The position numbers and the translations under genes are program-made. Of a DNA stretch of 6,598 nt, positions 1 through 5,682 are shown one piece after another. Origin of the DNA: Myxococcales bacterium (lineage in GTDB: Bacteria > Desulfobacterota_B > Binatia > UBA1149 > SPBQ01); the NCBI GenBank assembly GCA_004525875.1, contig SPBQ01000131.1:1-6598 (forward strand), read 5' to 3'. The notes below the pieces were generated by a model, which did no database searches, was not told the origin of the DNA, and worked only from the letters and a program-made list of their open reading frames with translations. Positions within the stretch are counted from its first letter, which is position 1. Every line of letters begins with the position of its first letter.

Positions 1-24
1 AAGGACCTTTCCGAGTACCTCTGA
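1..24 (+). CDS. C-terminal tail of an upstream gene (partial)
   Basis: Frame 1 reads KDLSEYL and then TGA at 22-24. Only seven codons are visible, so no product can be named. Support for a real gene end is the plausible acidic, leucine-rich tail and a strong GC hairpin starting 8 nt after the stop. Frame 3 is also open here, so the assignment is tentative. Confidence 0.4.
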   Translation, partial: KDLSEYL

Positions 25-32
25 AGGCGCGC

Positions 33-59
33 GCGGCCCGCCGGATCTCGGCGGGCCGC
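33..59 (+). terminator. GC-rich hairpin after the upstream gene, probable terminator
   Basis: The arms GCGGCCCGCC (33-42) and GGCGGGCCGC (50-59) form a perfect 10-bp stem around a 7-nt loop, 8 nt after the TGA at 22-24. It is followed by a run of C rather than T, so it is not a textbook intrinsic terminator. It may act as an mRNA 3' end, or end transcription with help from Rho. Confidence 0.5.
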
Positions 60-66
60 CCCCCAC

Positions 67-95
67 TTGCCCCACTCCGGCGACGACGTCATAGT
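67..95 (+). promoter_or_regulatory. Possible sigma70-type promoter for the FAD oxidoreductase
   Basis: TTGCCC (67-72) and CATAGT (90-95) each match the -35 and -10 consensus at four of six positions and are separated by exactly 17 nt. Transcription would start near 102 and leave a leader of about 100 nt. The match is modest and was found by eye. No other feature was recognised in the 25-201 gap apart from the hairpin at its left end. Confidence 0.22.
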
Positions 96-201
96 GTGCG
101 CTCACCGTCTCCCGGGAATCCCCCTTACAACGTCAACCGGCCGACGCTTCCCCAAGGGCGATCGGTACGCCGTCAAGCAACACGCGGAGCGCGGAAGGTG
201 A

Positions 202-1665
202 ATGCGTAGGTACGACGTCGTGATCGCCGGTGGCGGAATCGCCGGGCTGGCCACCGCCGAGATGTTCGCCCGTTCGGGTCGCCGGGTGCTCCGGCTCGAG
301 AAGAACGAGCGGCTTTGCTCGGAGACCAGTGGGATGCATCACGAGTGGTTCCACTTCGGTAGTCTCTACTCGAGTTTCCCGCGTCGGCAGTTTCTCAGGA
401 CGCTGGCCGGCGGAGTCGAGGATCTGCTCGAGTACTATCGCGACTTCGACGGAATGAACCTGCGTCTGGACGGCGGCGGCAAGCTCGTCAAGGTCGAGTG
501 CGAGAACGCGTGGTTTCGCCCGCAGAACCTCGAGTACATCATCGCCACCACGCGCAACGAGGACTTCGATCTCGCACGGGTCCGCGGCATGCGAGACCTC
601 TCCGGTGCGCTCTACAACCGGCTGCTCTGGAATACGGCCATCCGGCTGTTCATTTGCCGCCATAACCGTTTTTACAAACACGACTGGCGTCGCCCCGGAG
701 CGTCAAGCTACATTCCGCGCGCGGGCGTGTTCGACTACTCGCGTAAGATGCTCGGGCGGTTCGAGAGCGAAGAACTCGATCTCGACCCCGCCACCCACAT
801 CACGATGCCGAGCTACGACGGTCCGATGAACGCCTTCAATATCATCGCCGACCTCGTGCGCAGCCTTCTCTCTCATGGCGGCGAGATCCTCACGTCGACG
901 GCTTTCGGCGGGTATCGCCGTACGGGCGACGGCATCGAGGTCGCACGAGAGGGCGGCGAGCCCGTCCTCGCGGGCAAGCTCATTCTCGCCTCGGGAGCTG
1001 CGCTCGGTGAGCACGCCCGGGGGGCGGTCCGGGTTCAGTCGGTGCGTTCGCCGCTGCTGGTGGCGTATCCGGCTGTTTGCTCTGGCAACGTCGTGCGGCT
1101 CACGCCGTTCACGAACCAGACCGTCAATCATCTGCGCCACTCGATCGACGGACACGACTACTCATTGATCGGCGGCGGTTACTTCGCATCGATGAACGAC
1201 GAGCGCGAAGCAGCCGATGTCGAGTGCCGGCTCGTGGAAAAGGCACGCGCGGTCTTCCCGCGGCTCGCCGATGCCAGGATGCAGGCGGTGTACTTCGGCA
1301 CGAAGAGCGAGGTGGTCGCCTCCAACGGCAACCGCAACTACCTCTATCGTATCGAGGAGATCGAACCGGACGTGGTTGCCGTGGTGCCGGGAAAATTCTC
1401 GCTGGCGTTCAGCCTGGCGATGACGGCCTTTAAACGCATGACAGGCGAGCTACCGAAGACCTGCTCGGGCTACGATGCTGAGCTGCCGGTCGGGCAATAC
1501 GTCGATGTGACCCGCTCCAAGGCGATGGTCTGGCGTTTCCTCGCCGAGGAGGCCGCCGAGACCCTGCGGCCGGCGCGCACGGTTACGCTCCGACGCCATG
1601 GTGAGGGCGCCGCGGCGGTTCCAACCGGCGCGGCGGCGCCGCGCCGTTCTCCGCGCGTCGCCTGA
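202..1665 (+). CDS. FAD-dependent oxidoreductase, DAO-fold, substrate unknown
   Basis: This 487-aa protein is probably a cytoplasmic flavoenzyme. The N-terminus is a classical Rossmann FAD-binding motif: GGGIAG at residues 10-15 after beta1, with Glu33 at the end of beta2 placed to bind the ribose. The stretch at 39-57 (CSETSG, then HHEWFHFGSLYS) resembles the flavin-contacting loop of DAO-family enzymes such as GlpD and L-2-hydroxyglutarate oxidase. LILASGAALG (260-269) is the usual strand leading back to FAD, and PGKFSLAFSLA (396-406) resembles the GGKWTTYR-type C-terminal flavin loop. No signal peptide or membrane segment is visible. The start follows a GGAAGGTGA Shine-Dalgarno-like stretch. 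The tail from about 467 is Ala/Pro/Arg-rich and looks dispensable. It converges on the sulfotransferase gene. The fold is secure; the substrate cannot be read from sequence. Confidence 0.9.
   Translation: MRRYDVVIAGGGIAGLATAEMFARSGRRVLRLEKNERLCSETSGMHHEWFHFGSLYSSFPRRQFLRTLAGGVEDLLEYYRDFDGMNLRLDGGGKLVKVECENAWFRPQNLEYIIATTRNEDFDLARVRGMRDLSGALYNRLLWNTAIRLFICRHNRFYKHDWRRPGASSYIPRAGVFDYSRKMLGRFESEELDLDPATHITMPSYDGPMNAFNIIADLVRSLLSHGGEILTSTAFGGYRRTGDGIEVAREGGEPVLAGKLILASGAALGEHARGAVRVQSVRSPLLVAYPAVCSGNVVRLTPFTNQTVNHLRHSIDGHDYSLIGGGYFASMNDEREAADVECRLVEKARAVFPRLADARMQAVYFGTKSEVVASNGNRNYLYRIEEIEPDVVAVVPGKFSLAFSLAMTAFKRMTGELPKTCSGYDAELPVGQYVDVTRSKAMVWRFLAEEAAETLRPARTVTLRRHGEGAAAVPTGAAAPRRSPRVA
1606..1640. 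other. GC-rich inverted repeat at the 3' end of the FAD oxidoreductase gene
   Basis: GGCGCCGC (1606-1613) pairs with GCGGCGCC (1633-1640). Inside them CGGTT (1616-1620) pairs with AACCG (1623-1627), giving a two-part stem within the codons for the low-complexity tail. The gap between the convergent stops has no other obvious terminator, so this structure may serve as a bidirectional stop. It lacks a T tract, and part of it may simply reflect GC-rich repeat coding. Confidence 0.3.
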
Positions 1666-1695
1666 GCGGACGGGCCCACTCTTCCAGCGACGCGG

Positions 1696-2898
1696 CTAGC
1701 GATCTGTCGAGGGTTCCGCATGCGTCGCCGGCTCTCGCCCTTCGGGGCTCTCGCCCGGCTCGGGCTTCTCGTAGCCGAACGCGTCGCGGGCGAAGCCCCA
1801 GTGCTCGTTCACGGCCTCGACGACGTCGGGCGGAAAGTCGAAACGATTCTTCTCGAAGGTTCCCAGCTCTTCCAGATACTTCGTGATCGCCGGTCTCGCG
1901 GCCTCGAAGTCCGGTAGCTCGAGCGCTTCGTAGAGCTGTTCCAGTACCTCCAGGGGGCACCGGTCGAGGTCCTCGTAGCGGGCTTCGAAGAGACGCCCCG
2001 GCGCAAGCGAATCGCGCGTGTCCAGGTAGCGGCCCATCGTGCTTCGGTAGGCCTCCAGCGTCCATGCATCGATCGCGTCCCAGTCGAGCTCCTGCATGAC
2101 CTGGCCCGGCAGCACCTTGCGGTACATGTTGCGCATCGACTGATAGACCCGATAGGGGTTGCGGACGAGGTGCACGAAGCGCGCATCGGGGAACATCTCG
2201 ACGAGCACCGGGATACGTGCGGTATTCGGCGGCGTCTTGAGCACCAGCGGCTTTCCGTCGCACAGGAATGTCGCCTTGCGCAGCACGTCTGAGTAGGCGT
2301 CCTTCCACGCACCGAGGATGGACGGGTCCTTGCCGAGGTCGACGACGTAGCGGTCATAGATCTCGGGCAGCTCCTGCGGGAAATCCATGAAGCGCAGCGG
2401 CGTGTGCTCGGTGGAGTTCATCAGGGCGATCTCTTCCTCTTGCGGTGAATCGAGGGACAGGGCGACGTTGTCCATCGGCCGCCGCTTCGGGAGCAAGCCC
2501 GCCAGCCGCCGCTCGAGCCAGCCCCTGCCGAGGAGCGCGATGGGATGGAGGGAAGCCTGGTAGCTCGTGAGCACGCCGAAGCGCGTGTCCTTCCATAGAA
2601 GGTTGTGGAGATGCGTCGTTCCACTGCGACCGTATCCGAGCAGGAAGAGCGGTTGGGGGTGGACGCGGACGCGCCGCAGCTGCCGCCCGAAGCGCAGCTG
2701 CTCGTACCAGCGCAGCGGCTCGAGTGCGGCACTGAACAGTCGCCGCGACCGGGCGCGTGCGGCGTACGCCGGCGCCACGGGGTAGCGGCGCAGCAGGCAA
2801 CTTAGCACGGGCAGGGGGGCGAACTGGCCGATCGCGACCCCTTTCCGGCCGCGCCTGCGCGTCCTCTTCGCTGCGGGGCCCGCCATCGCGCGGACCAT
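1696..2898 (-). CDS. PAPS-dependent sulfotransferase (Sulfotransfer_3-like)
   Basis: This 400-aa enzyme is predicted to move a sulfonate group from PAPS to a hydroxyl or amine acceptor. The 5'-phosphosulfate loop is LLGYGRSGTTHLHNLL (86-101). The 3'-phosphate motif is LVRNPYRVYQSM (244-255), with Arg246 and Ser254 as the expected ligands. SPQEEEIAL (151-159) and LKTPPNT (220-226) are typical of this bacterial family. The N-terminus (about 1-20) is strongly basic, with runs of Arg/Lys and no clear signal peptide, and the last 25 residues are polar and low-complexity. The ATG at 2896-2898 has a weak GAGAG upstream; Met5 is an alternative start without a better site. It is transcribed away from the SDR gene from a shared 106-bp region. 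The acceptor is unknown; a steroid or other lipid alcohol is an inference from the neighbours. Confidence 0.93.
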   Translation of the reverse strand: MVRAMAGPAAKRTRRRGRKGVAIGQFAPLPVLSCLLRRYPVAPAYAARARSRRLFSAALEPLRWYEQLRFGRQLRRVRVHPQPLFLLGYGRSGTTHLHNLLWKDTRFGVLTSYQASLHPIALLGRGWLERRLAGLLPKRRPMDNVALSLDSPQEEEIALMNSTEHTPLRFMDFPQELPEIYDRYVVDLGKDPSILGAWKDAYSDVLRKATFLCDGKPLVLKTPPNTARIPVLVEMFPDARFVHLVRNPYRVYQSMRNMYRKVLPGQVMQELDWDAIDAWTLEAYRSTMGRYLDTRDSLAPGRLFEARYEDLDRCPLEVLEQLYEALELPDFEAARPAITKYLEELGTFEKNRFDFPPDVVEAVNEHWGFARDAFGYEKPEPGESPEGREPATHAEPSTDR

Positions 2899-3004
2899 TA
2901 CTCTCGCGTTGTGCAGTCGTCAAATAGGATGACATCTGTAAGATTCACCGCCAGGGCTTCGGCCTGAGCGCGTGCACGGGAGTCGCGCGGGAGCATGTCG
3001 TAGG
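2899..3004. promoter_or_regulatory. Divergent promoter region between sulfotransferase and SDR genes
   Basis: This 106-bp gap separates two divergent starts and must carry, or at least flank, both promoters. Its centre (about 2918-2947) is clearly more AT-rich than the rest of the window. It contains TAAGAT (2939-2944), a possible rightward -10, and the small dyad GATGACATC (2928-2936). No convincing -35 partner or long operator palindrome was found, so exact promoter positions are not called. Confidence 0.4.
2989..2993 (+). promoter_or_regulatory. Ribosome binding site deciding the SDR start
   Basis: GGGAG lies 11 nt upstream of the ATG at 3005. It falls inside the extended reading frame that begins with GTG at 2972, which argues against the longer version. 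Confidence 0.4.
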
Positions 3005-3814
3005 ATGGGTCGTCTCGAGAACAGGGTTGCGGTCGTCACCGGTGGCGGCCAGGGCGTGGGCCGCGGCGTGGCGCGGGCGTTCGCCGCCGCGGGTGCAGCC
3101 GTCGTGATCGCGAACCGGACCGAGGCGACGGGTCGGGCGGTGGTCGAGGAGATCGATGCGGAGTTCGGCCCGCTTGCCGATGGTCGAGCCAGAGCGCTCC
3201 ATGTCCGGACTGACGTGTCACAGCAGCGCAGTGTCCGAGTGATGATCGAGACGGCCACGCGCGAGCTCGGGCGCATCGACATCCTGGTCAACAACGCCAC
3301 GCCGACTGGTGGCATGGCACGGCTCGAGAAGATGACGAACGAGGCCATGGAGCAGCACGTCCGCGTGAATTACTACGGCGCGTTCTGGGCGATGCAGTCT
3401 GTGTTCGGGCAGATGAAGGAGCGGGGTTGGGGGCGGATCATCAACATGTGCTCTCTCAACGGCGTGAACGCCCACCGCTACACGACGATGTACAACGGCT
3501 CGAAGGAAGCGCTGCGTGCGCTCACGCGCACGACTGCGGTCGAATGGGCGCGACACGGCATCACGTGCAACGTGATCTGCCCCGCCGCAGTCACCGCGCC
3601 CTGGGAAGCGTTCGTGAAGTATGATCCGCAAGGGGCGCAGCGGATCCTCGACGCGAATCCGATGGGCCGGCTGGGGAACTGCGAAGCCGACAACGGCCCG
3701 GTCGCGGTCTTCCTGGCGTCGGATGAGTCGCGCTACCTTACCGGTAACACGATCCACGTCGACGGAGGCGGTCACGTAAACGGCGTGCCGTGGCAGTTCG
3801 ATCTGCCGGAGTGA
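3005..3814 (+). CDS. Short-chain dehydrogenase/reductase (SDR), classical type
   Basis: This 269-aa NAD(P)-dependent oxidoreductase probably interconverts a secondary alcohol and a ketone. The cofactor motif TGGGQGVG is at 12-19, and NNA is at 96-98. The catalytic tetrad is complete: Asn122, Ser150, Tyr163 and Lys167, in a YNGSK motif with normal Ser-Tyr spacing. After beta2 the sequence is ANRT (36-39); Arg38 in place of an Asp suggests NADP(H), which is inference. The C-terminal YLTGNTIHVDGG (244-255) is typical of the family. The frame extends to a GTG at 2972 (280 aa), but the ATG at 3005 gives the standard SDR N-terminus and has GGGAG upstream. The flavoprotein gene follows 42 bp later on the same strand, so the two probably form an operon. 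A hydroxysteroid dehydrogenase role fits the neighbour, but SDR sequence alone does not fix the substrate. Confidence 0.93.
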   Translation: MGRLENRVAVVTGGGQGVGRGVARAFAAAGAAVVIANRTEATGRAVVEEIDAEFGPLADGRARALHVRTDVSQQRSVRVMIETATRELGRIDILVNNATPTGGMARLEKMTNEAMEQHVRVNYYGAFWAMQSVFGQMKERGWGRIINMCSLNGVNAHRYTTMYNGSKEALRALTRTTAVEWARHGITCNVICPAAVTAPWEAFVKYDPQGAQRILDANPMGRLGNCEADNGPVAVFLASDESRYLTGNTIHVDGGGHVNGVPWQFDLPE

Positions 3815-3844
3815 GCGGTACGGGAAACGGGCAGGTCATTGAAG

Positions 3845-3849
3845 AAGGA
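3845..3849 (+). promoter_or_regulatory. Ribosome binding site deciding the flavoprotein start
   Basis: AAGGA sits 7 nt before the ATG at 3857, an ideal arrangement. It lies within the longer frame that would start at TTG 3839, so the TTG is very unlikely to be the real start. Confidence 0.7.
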
Positions 3850-3856
3850 AAGAGAC

Positions 3857-5305
3857 ATGGGACGGGCCGCCGCGCCCCGGCGGCTGGCCGACATCGGTGA
3901 GTGGGACCAGATCGCCGACGTCGTCATCGTGGGCTTCGGCGGCGCGGGCGCCTGTGCGGCTCTCGAGGCGCGCAGCGACGGCGTCGACGTGCTGCTACTC
4001 GAGCGCATGAGCGGCGGCGGAGGCACCACGGCGTTGTCGACCGGGCAGATCTACCTCGGCGGCGGTACGGGCGTCCAAAGAGCCTGCGGCTTCGAGGACT
4101 CCACCGAGGACATGTTCCGGTATCTCATGGCGTCGTGCGGCCCCGGCGTCGACGAGGGCAAGATTCGCGCATTCTGCGATGGCTGCCTCGAGCACTTCGA
4201 CTGGCTTGTCGGCCACGGCATGCCGTTCAAGGAGTCGTACTACGGCGAGGGGTCGTACACGCCGACCGACGACTGCCTGAGCTATTCGGGCAGCGAGCTG
4301 TGCCACGCGTACCGCGATCTCGCGCGGCCGGCCCCACGTGGTCACACCGTGCAGCAGGACGGCATTGAGGCCGGTGGTCAGCTGATGCGCAGCCTCATCG
4401 CCGCCGTCGAGAAATCGGGCGCGCGAATCCAGACCGACACACTGGTCGAATCTCTGGTCGTCGACGACGAGCGTCGCGTGGTCGGGGTGGTCGCGAAGGT
4501 CGACCAGCGCGAGCAGCGCATCGGTGCGCGCGGGGGCATCGTTCTCTGTGCCGGCGGCTTCATCAATAACAAGGCGATGGTCGAGCGCTACGCGCCGCTG
4601 CTGCGCAAGTGCAAGTTCCGAGCGGCTTCCGACGGAGACGACGGCCGCGGGATTCGCATGGGCATGGGCGTGGGTGGTGCCGCGATTCGCATGGACGTCG
4701 GCTGCATCGTTCTGCCGTTCACGGTGCCGAAGAAGCTCGTCAAGGGGATCTTCGTCAATCGCCAGGGCCAGCGCTTCATCGACGAAAGCCTCTACCAGAC
4801 GGTGGTCGGCGAGGCCGCGTTGCTGCACGAGAACGGCGAAGTGTTCCTGATCGTCGACAACGAGATCTTCGAGCGTCCCTTCCCACCCACCGACCTCGTT
4901 GCCGTCGAGGATACGATCGAGGATCTCGAGAAATCGATGAAGCTGCCCGACGGGAGCCTTCAGCACACGGTTGCGTACTACAACGAGCACGCGGCTCGGG
5001 CGGAGGATCCGTTGTTCCACAAACAGGCGGACTGCCTGCAGCCGCTCGTGAAGCCGCCCTTCGCGGCGCTCGACTACACGACCGACGCGGCGCTCTACAC
5101 CGTCTTCACGATGGGCGGGTTGCACACGACCCCGAGCGGACAGGTGCTGAGCGCCGACGGCGAGCCGATCGCCGGCCTCTACGCCGCAGGCCGGACGACG
5201 TCGGGGATCGCGGCGCAGGGGTACTCGAGCGGACTATCGATTGCTGACGCGACGTTCTTCGGCAGACGGGCGGGGGCGAGCGCTGCGCGTGCGCAGCCTC
5301 GCTGA
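3857..5305 (+). CDS. FAD-dependent 3-ketosteroid dehydrogenase-like flavoprotein
   Basis: This 482-aa protein belongs to the FAD_binding_2 (fumarate reductase/KstD) group. The FAD Rossmann motif is VVIVGFGGAG (22-31), with Glu49 ending beta2. GGGGTTALSTGQIYLGGG (53-70) is the usual flavin and pyrophosphate loop, and GLYAAGRTTSG (440-450) is the C-terminal FAD segment. Tyr313 (in RFIDESLY), Tyr456 and Ser458 (in GYSSG) appear to match the essential Tyr319, Tyr466 and Ser468 that I recall for the Rhodococcus jostii 3-ketosteroid delta4-(5alpha)-dehydrogenase. The Tyr-x-x-x-Gly pattern of delta1-dehydrogenases is not kept: the position four after Tyr456 is Leu460. No signal peptide or haem motif is visible, so a periplasmic flavocytochrome is unlikely. 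It probably desaturates a 3-keto steroid or similar cyclic ketone made by the SDR encoded just upstream. The flavoprotein class is secure; the exact reaction is inferred. Confidence 0.9.
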   Translation: MGRAAAPRRLADIGEWDQIADVVIVGFGGAGACAALEARSDGVDVLLLERMSGGGGTTALSTGQIYLGGGTGVQRACGFEDSTEDMFRYLMASCGPGVDEGKIRAFCDGCLEHFDWLVGHGMPFKESYYGEGSYTPTDDCLSYSGSELCHAYRDLARPAPRGHTVQQDGIEAGGQLMRSLIAAVEKSGARIQTDTLVESLVVDDERRVVGVVAKVDQREQRIGARGGIVLCAGGFINNKAMVERYAPLLRKCKFRAASDGDDGRGIRMGMGVGGAAIRMDVGCIVLPFTVPKKLVKGIFVNRQGQRFIDESLYQTVVGEAALLHENGEVFLIVDNEIFERPFPPTDLVAVEDTIEDLEKSMKLPDGSLQHTVAYYNEHAARAEDPLFHKQADCLQPLVKPPFAALDYTTDAALYTVFTMGGLHTTPSGQVLSADGEPIAGLYAAGRTTSGIAAQGYSSGLSIADATFFGRRAGASAARAQPR

Positions 5306-5678
5306 ACGCCGGCGGCGCTCTCAGGAGTTACCGGCAGAGGCTGCCAGCACTCCGATCCTCTCCGTGCGGTCCAAGTAGGTGCACGACACGGTTCTGGACG
5401 ATCCCTCCAGAGCCTCCGACTAGCACCGAAGGGCGCTCGATTGAGCTGGTCCTCGGGGGTACGGTCCGAGAACAGTCGATGCGCGGTATCGTCAATACCG
5501 ATGCGCGCGGATGGGCGATCGGGGGTACCGCCGCGCGAGTCTTTGCGCGGCACTGCGTCGCCGCAGACACGATGCGCTCCTGTTCCTGTCGCTGTTACGG
5601 ATTCTCACACGGCGCATCGCGTCCTCCGTGGATGTCGGAGTCCGCGACGCAACATGACCTGGAAGAGTTGCTCTCGCC
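5306..5678. other. 373-bp intergenic region, no assured gene
   Basis: This gap lies between the flavoprotein and methyltransferase genes. It holds a weak hairpin soon after the flavoprotein stop (GGCAG 5333-5337 with CTGCC 5341-5345, no T tract), a hairpin between direct repeats (5477-5507), and a doubtful small ORF ending at 5682. Frame 1 has no stop across the whole gap but has no ATG, GTG or TTG before 5479. I saw no cobalamin riboswitch signature, tRNA or mobile-element end. The promoter for the methyltransferase unit should lie here, but no strong match was found. Confidence 0.6.
5477..5507. repeat. 9-nt direct repeats enclosing a small hairpin
   Basis: CGATGCGCG occurs at 5477-5485 and again at 5499-5507, a 22-nt period (two helical turns). 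Between and partly overlapping them, CGGTAT (5484-5489) and ATACCG (5495-5500) form a 6-bp stem with a 5-nt loop. The arrangement could be a regulator site ahead of the methyltransferase unit, or chance. Confidence 0.35.
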
Positions 5679-5682
5679 GTGA
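5479..5682 (+). CDS. Doubtful 67-aa small ORF
   Basis: The ORF begins at an ATG with GAGAA a few bases upstream and ends at the TGA at 5680-5682. It overlaps the methyltransferase GTG by 4 nt in the same GTGA arrangement that the methyltransferase shares with its downstream partner. The product has a Cys cluster (CSCRC around residues 35-39) and an acidic end (SESATQHDLEELLSP). I do not recognise it. G/C at third positions is only about 70 percent, lower than in the flanking genes, and the frame is open far upstream as GC-rich DNA often is. It may be a spurious frame or a decayed gene. Confidence 0.2.
   Translation: MRGIVNTDARGWAIGGTAARVFARHCVAADTMRSCSCRCYGFSHGASRPPWMSESATQHDLEELLSP

Noticed and set aside
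1583..2308. A 241-codon minus-strand open frame overlapping the sulfotransferase
   Set aside because: It is in another frame of the same strand as the sulfotransferase and gives an Arg/Ala/Gly/Pro-rich product with no motifs, while the sulfotransferase frame carries both PAPS motifs.
2972..3004. Eleven-codon N-terminal extension of the SDR from GTG 2972
   Set aside because: The extension reads as non-family sequence and spans the GGGAG ribosome site; the ATG at 3005 gives the normal SDR N-terminus.
3839..3856. TTG start adding six residues to the flavoprotein
   Set aside because: A near-ideal AAGGA lies inside this extension, 7 nt before the ATG at 3857.
3995..5125. A 376-codon open frame on the minus strand
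   Set aside because: It is antisense to the flavoprotein gene, whose FAD motifs are unmistakable. The minus-strand translation is a low-complexity Arg/Ala/Val/His-rich string typical of the shadow of a GC-rich gene.
5282..5297. Hairpin GCTGCG-CGTG-CGCAGC as a terminator
   Set aside because: It lies within the last codons of the flavoprotein gene, is short, and has no T tract; alternating GC sequence of this kind arises easily by chance here.
3857..5305. Calling the flavoprotein a 3-ketosteroid delta1-dehydrogenase (kstD)
   Set aside because: The C-terminal active-site segment is GYSSGL, lacking the Tyr-x-x-x-Gly pattern expected of delta1 enzymes.
5441..5470. Promoter with TTGAGC at 5441 as a -35
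   Set aside because: No acceptable -10 occurs at 16-18 nt downstream; the sequence there is GC-rich.
5306..5678. Cobalamin riboswitch upstream of the corrinoid-related operon
   Set aside because: I looked for a B12-box and the associated conserved stems and found no convincing match; GCACTGCG around 5549-5557 is only a superficial resemblance.
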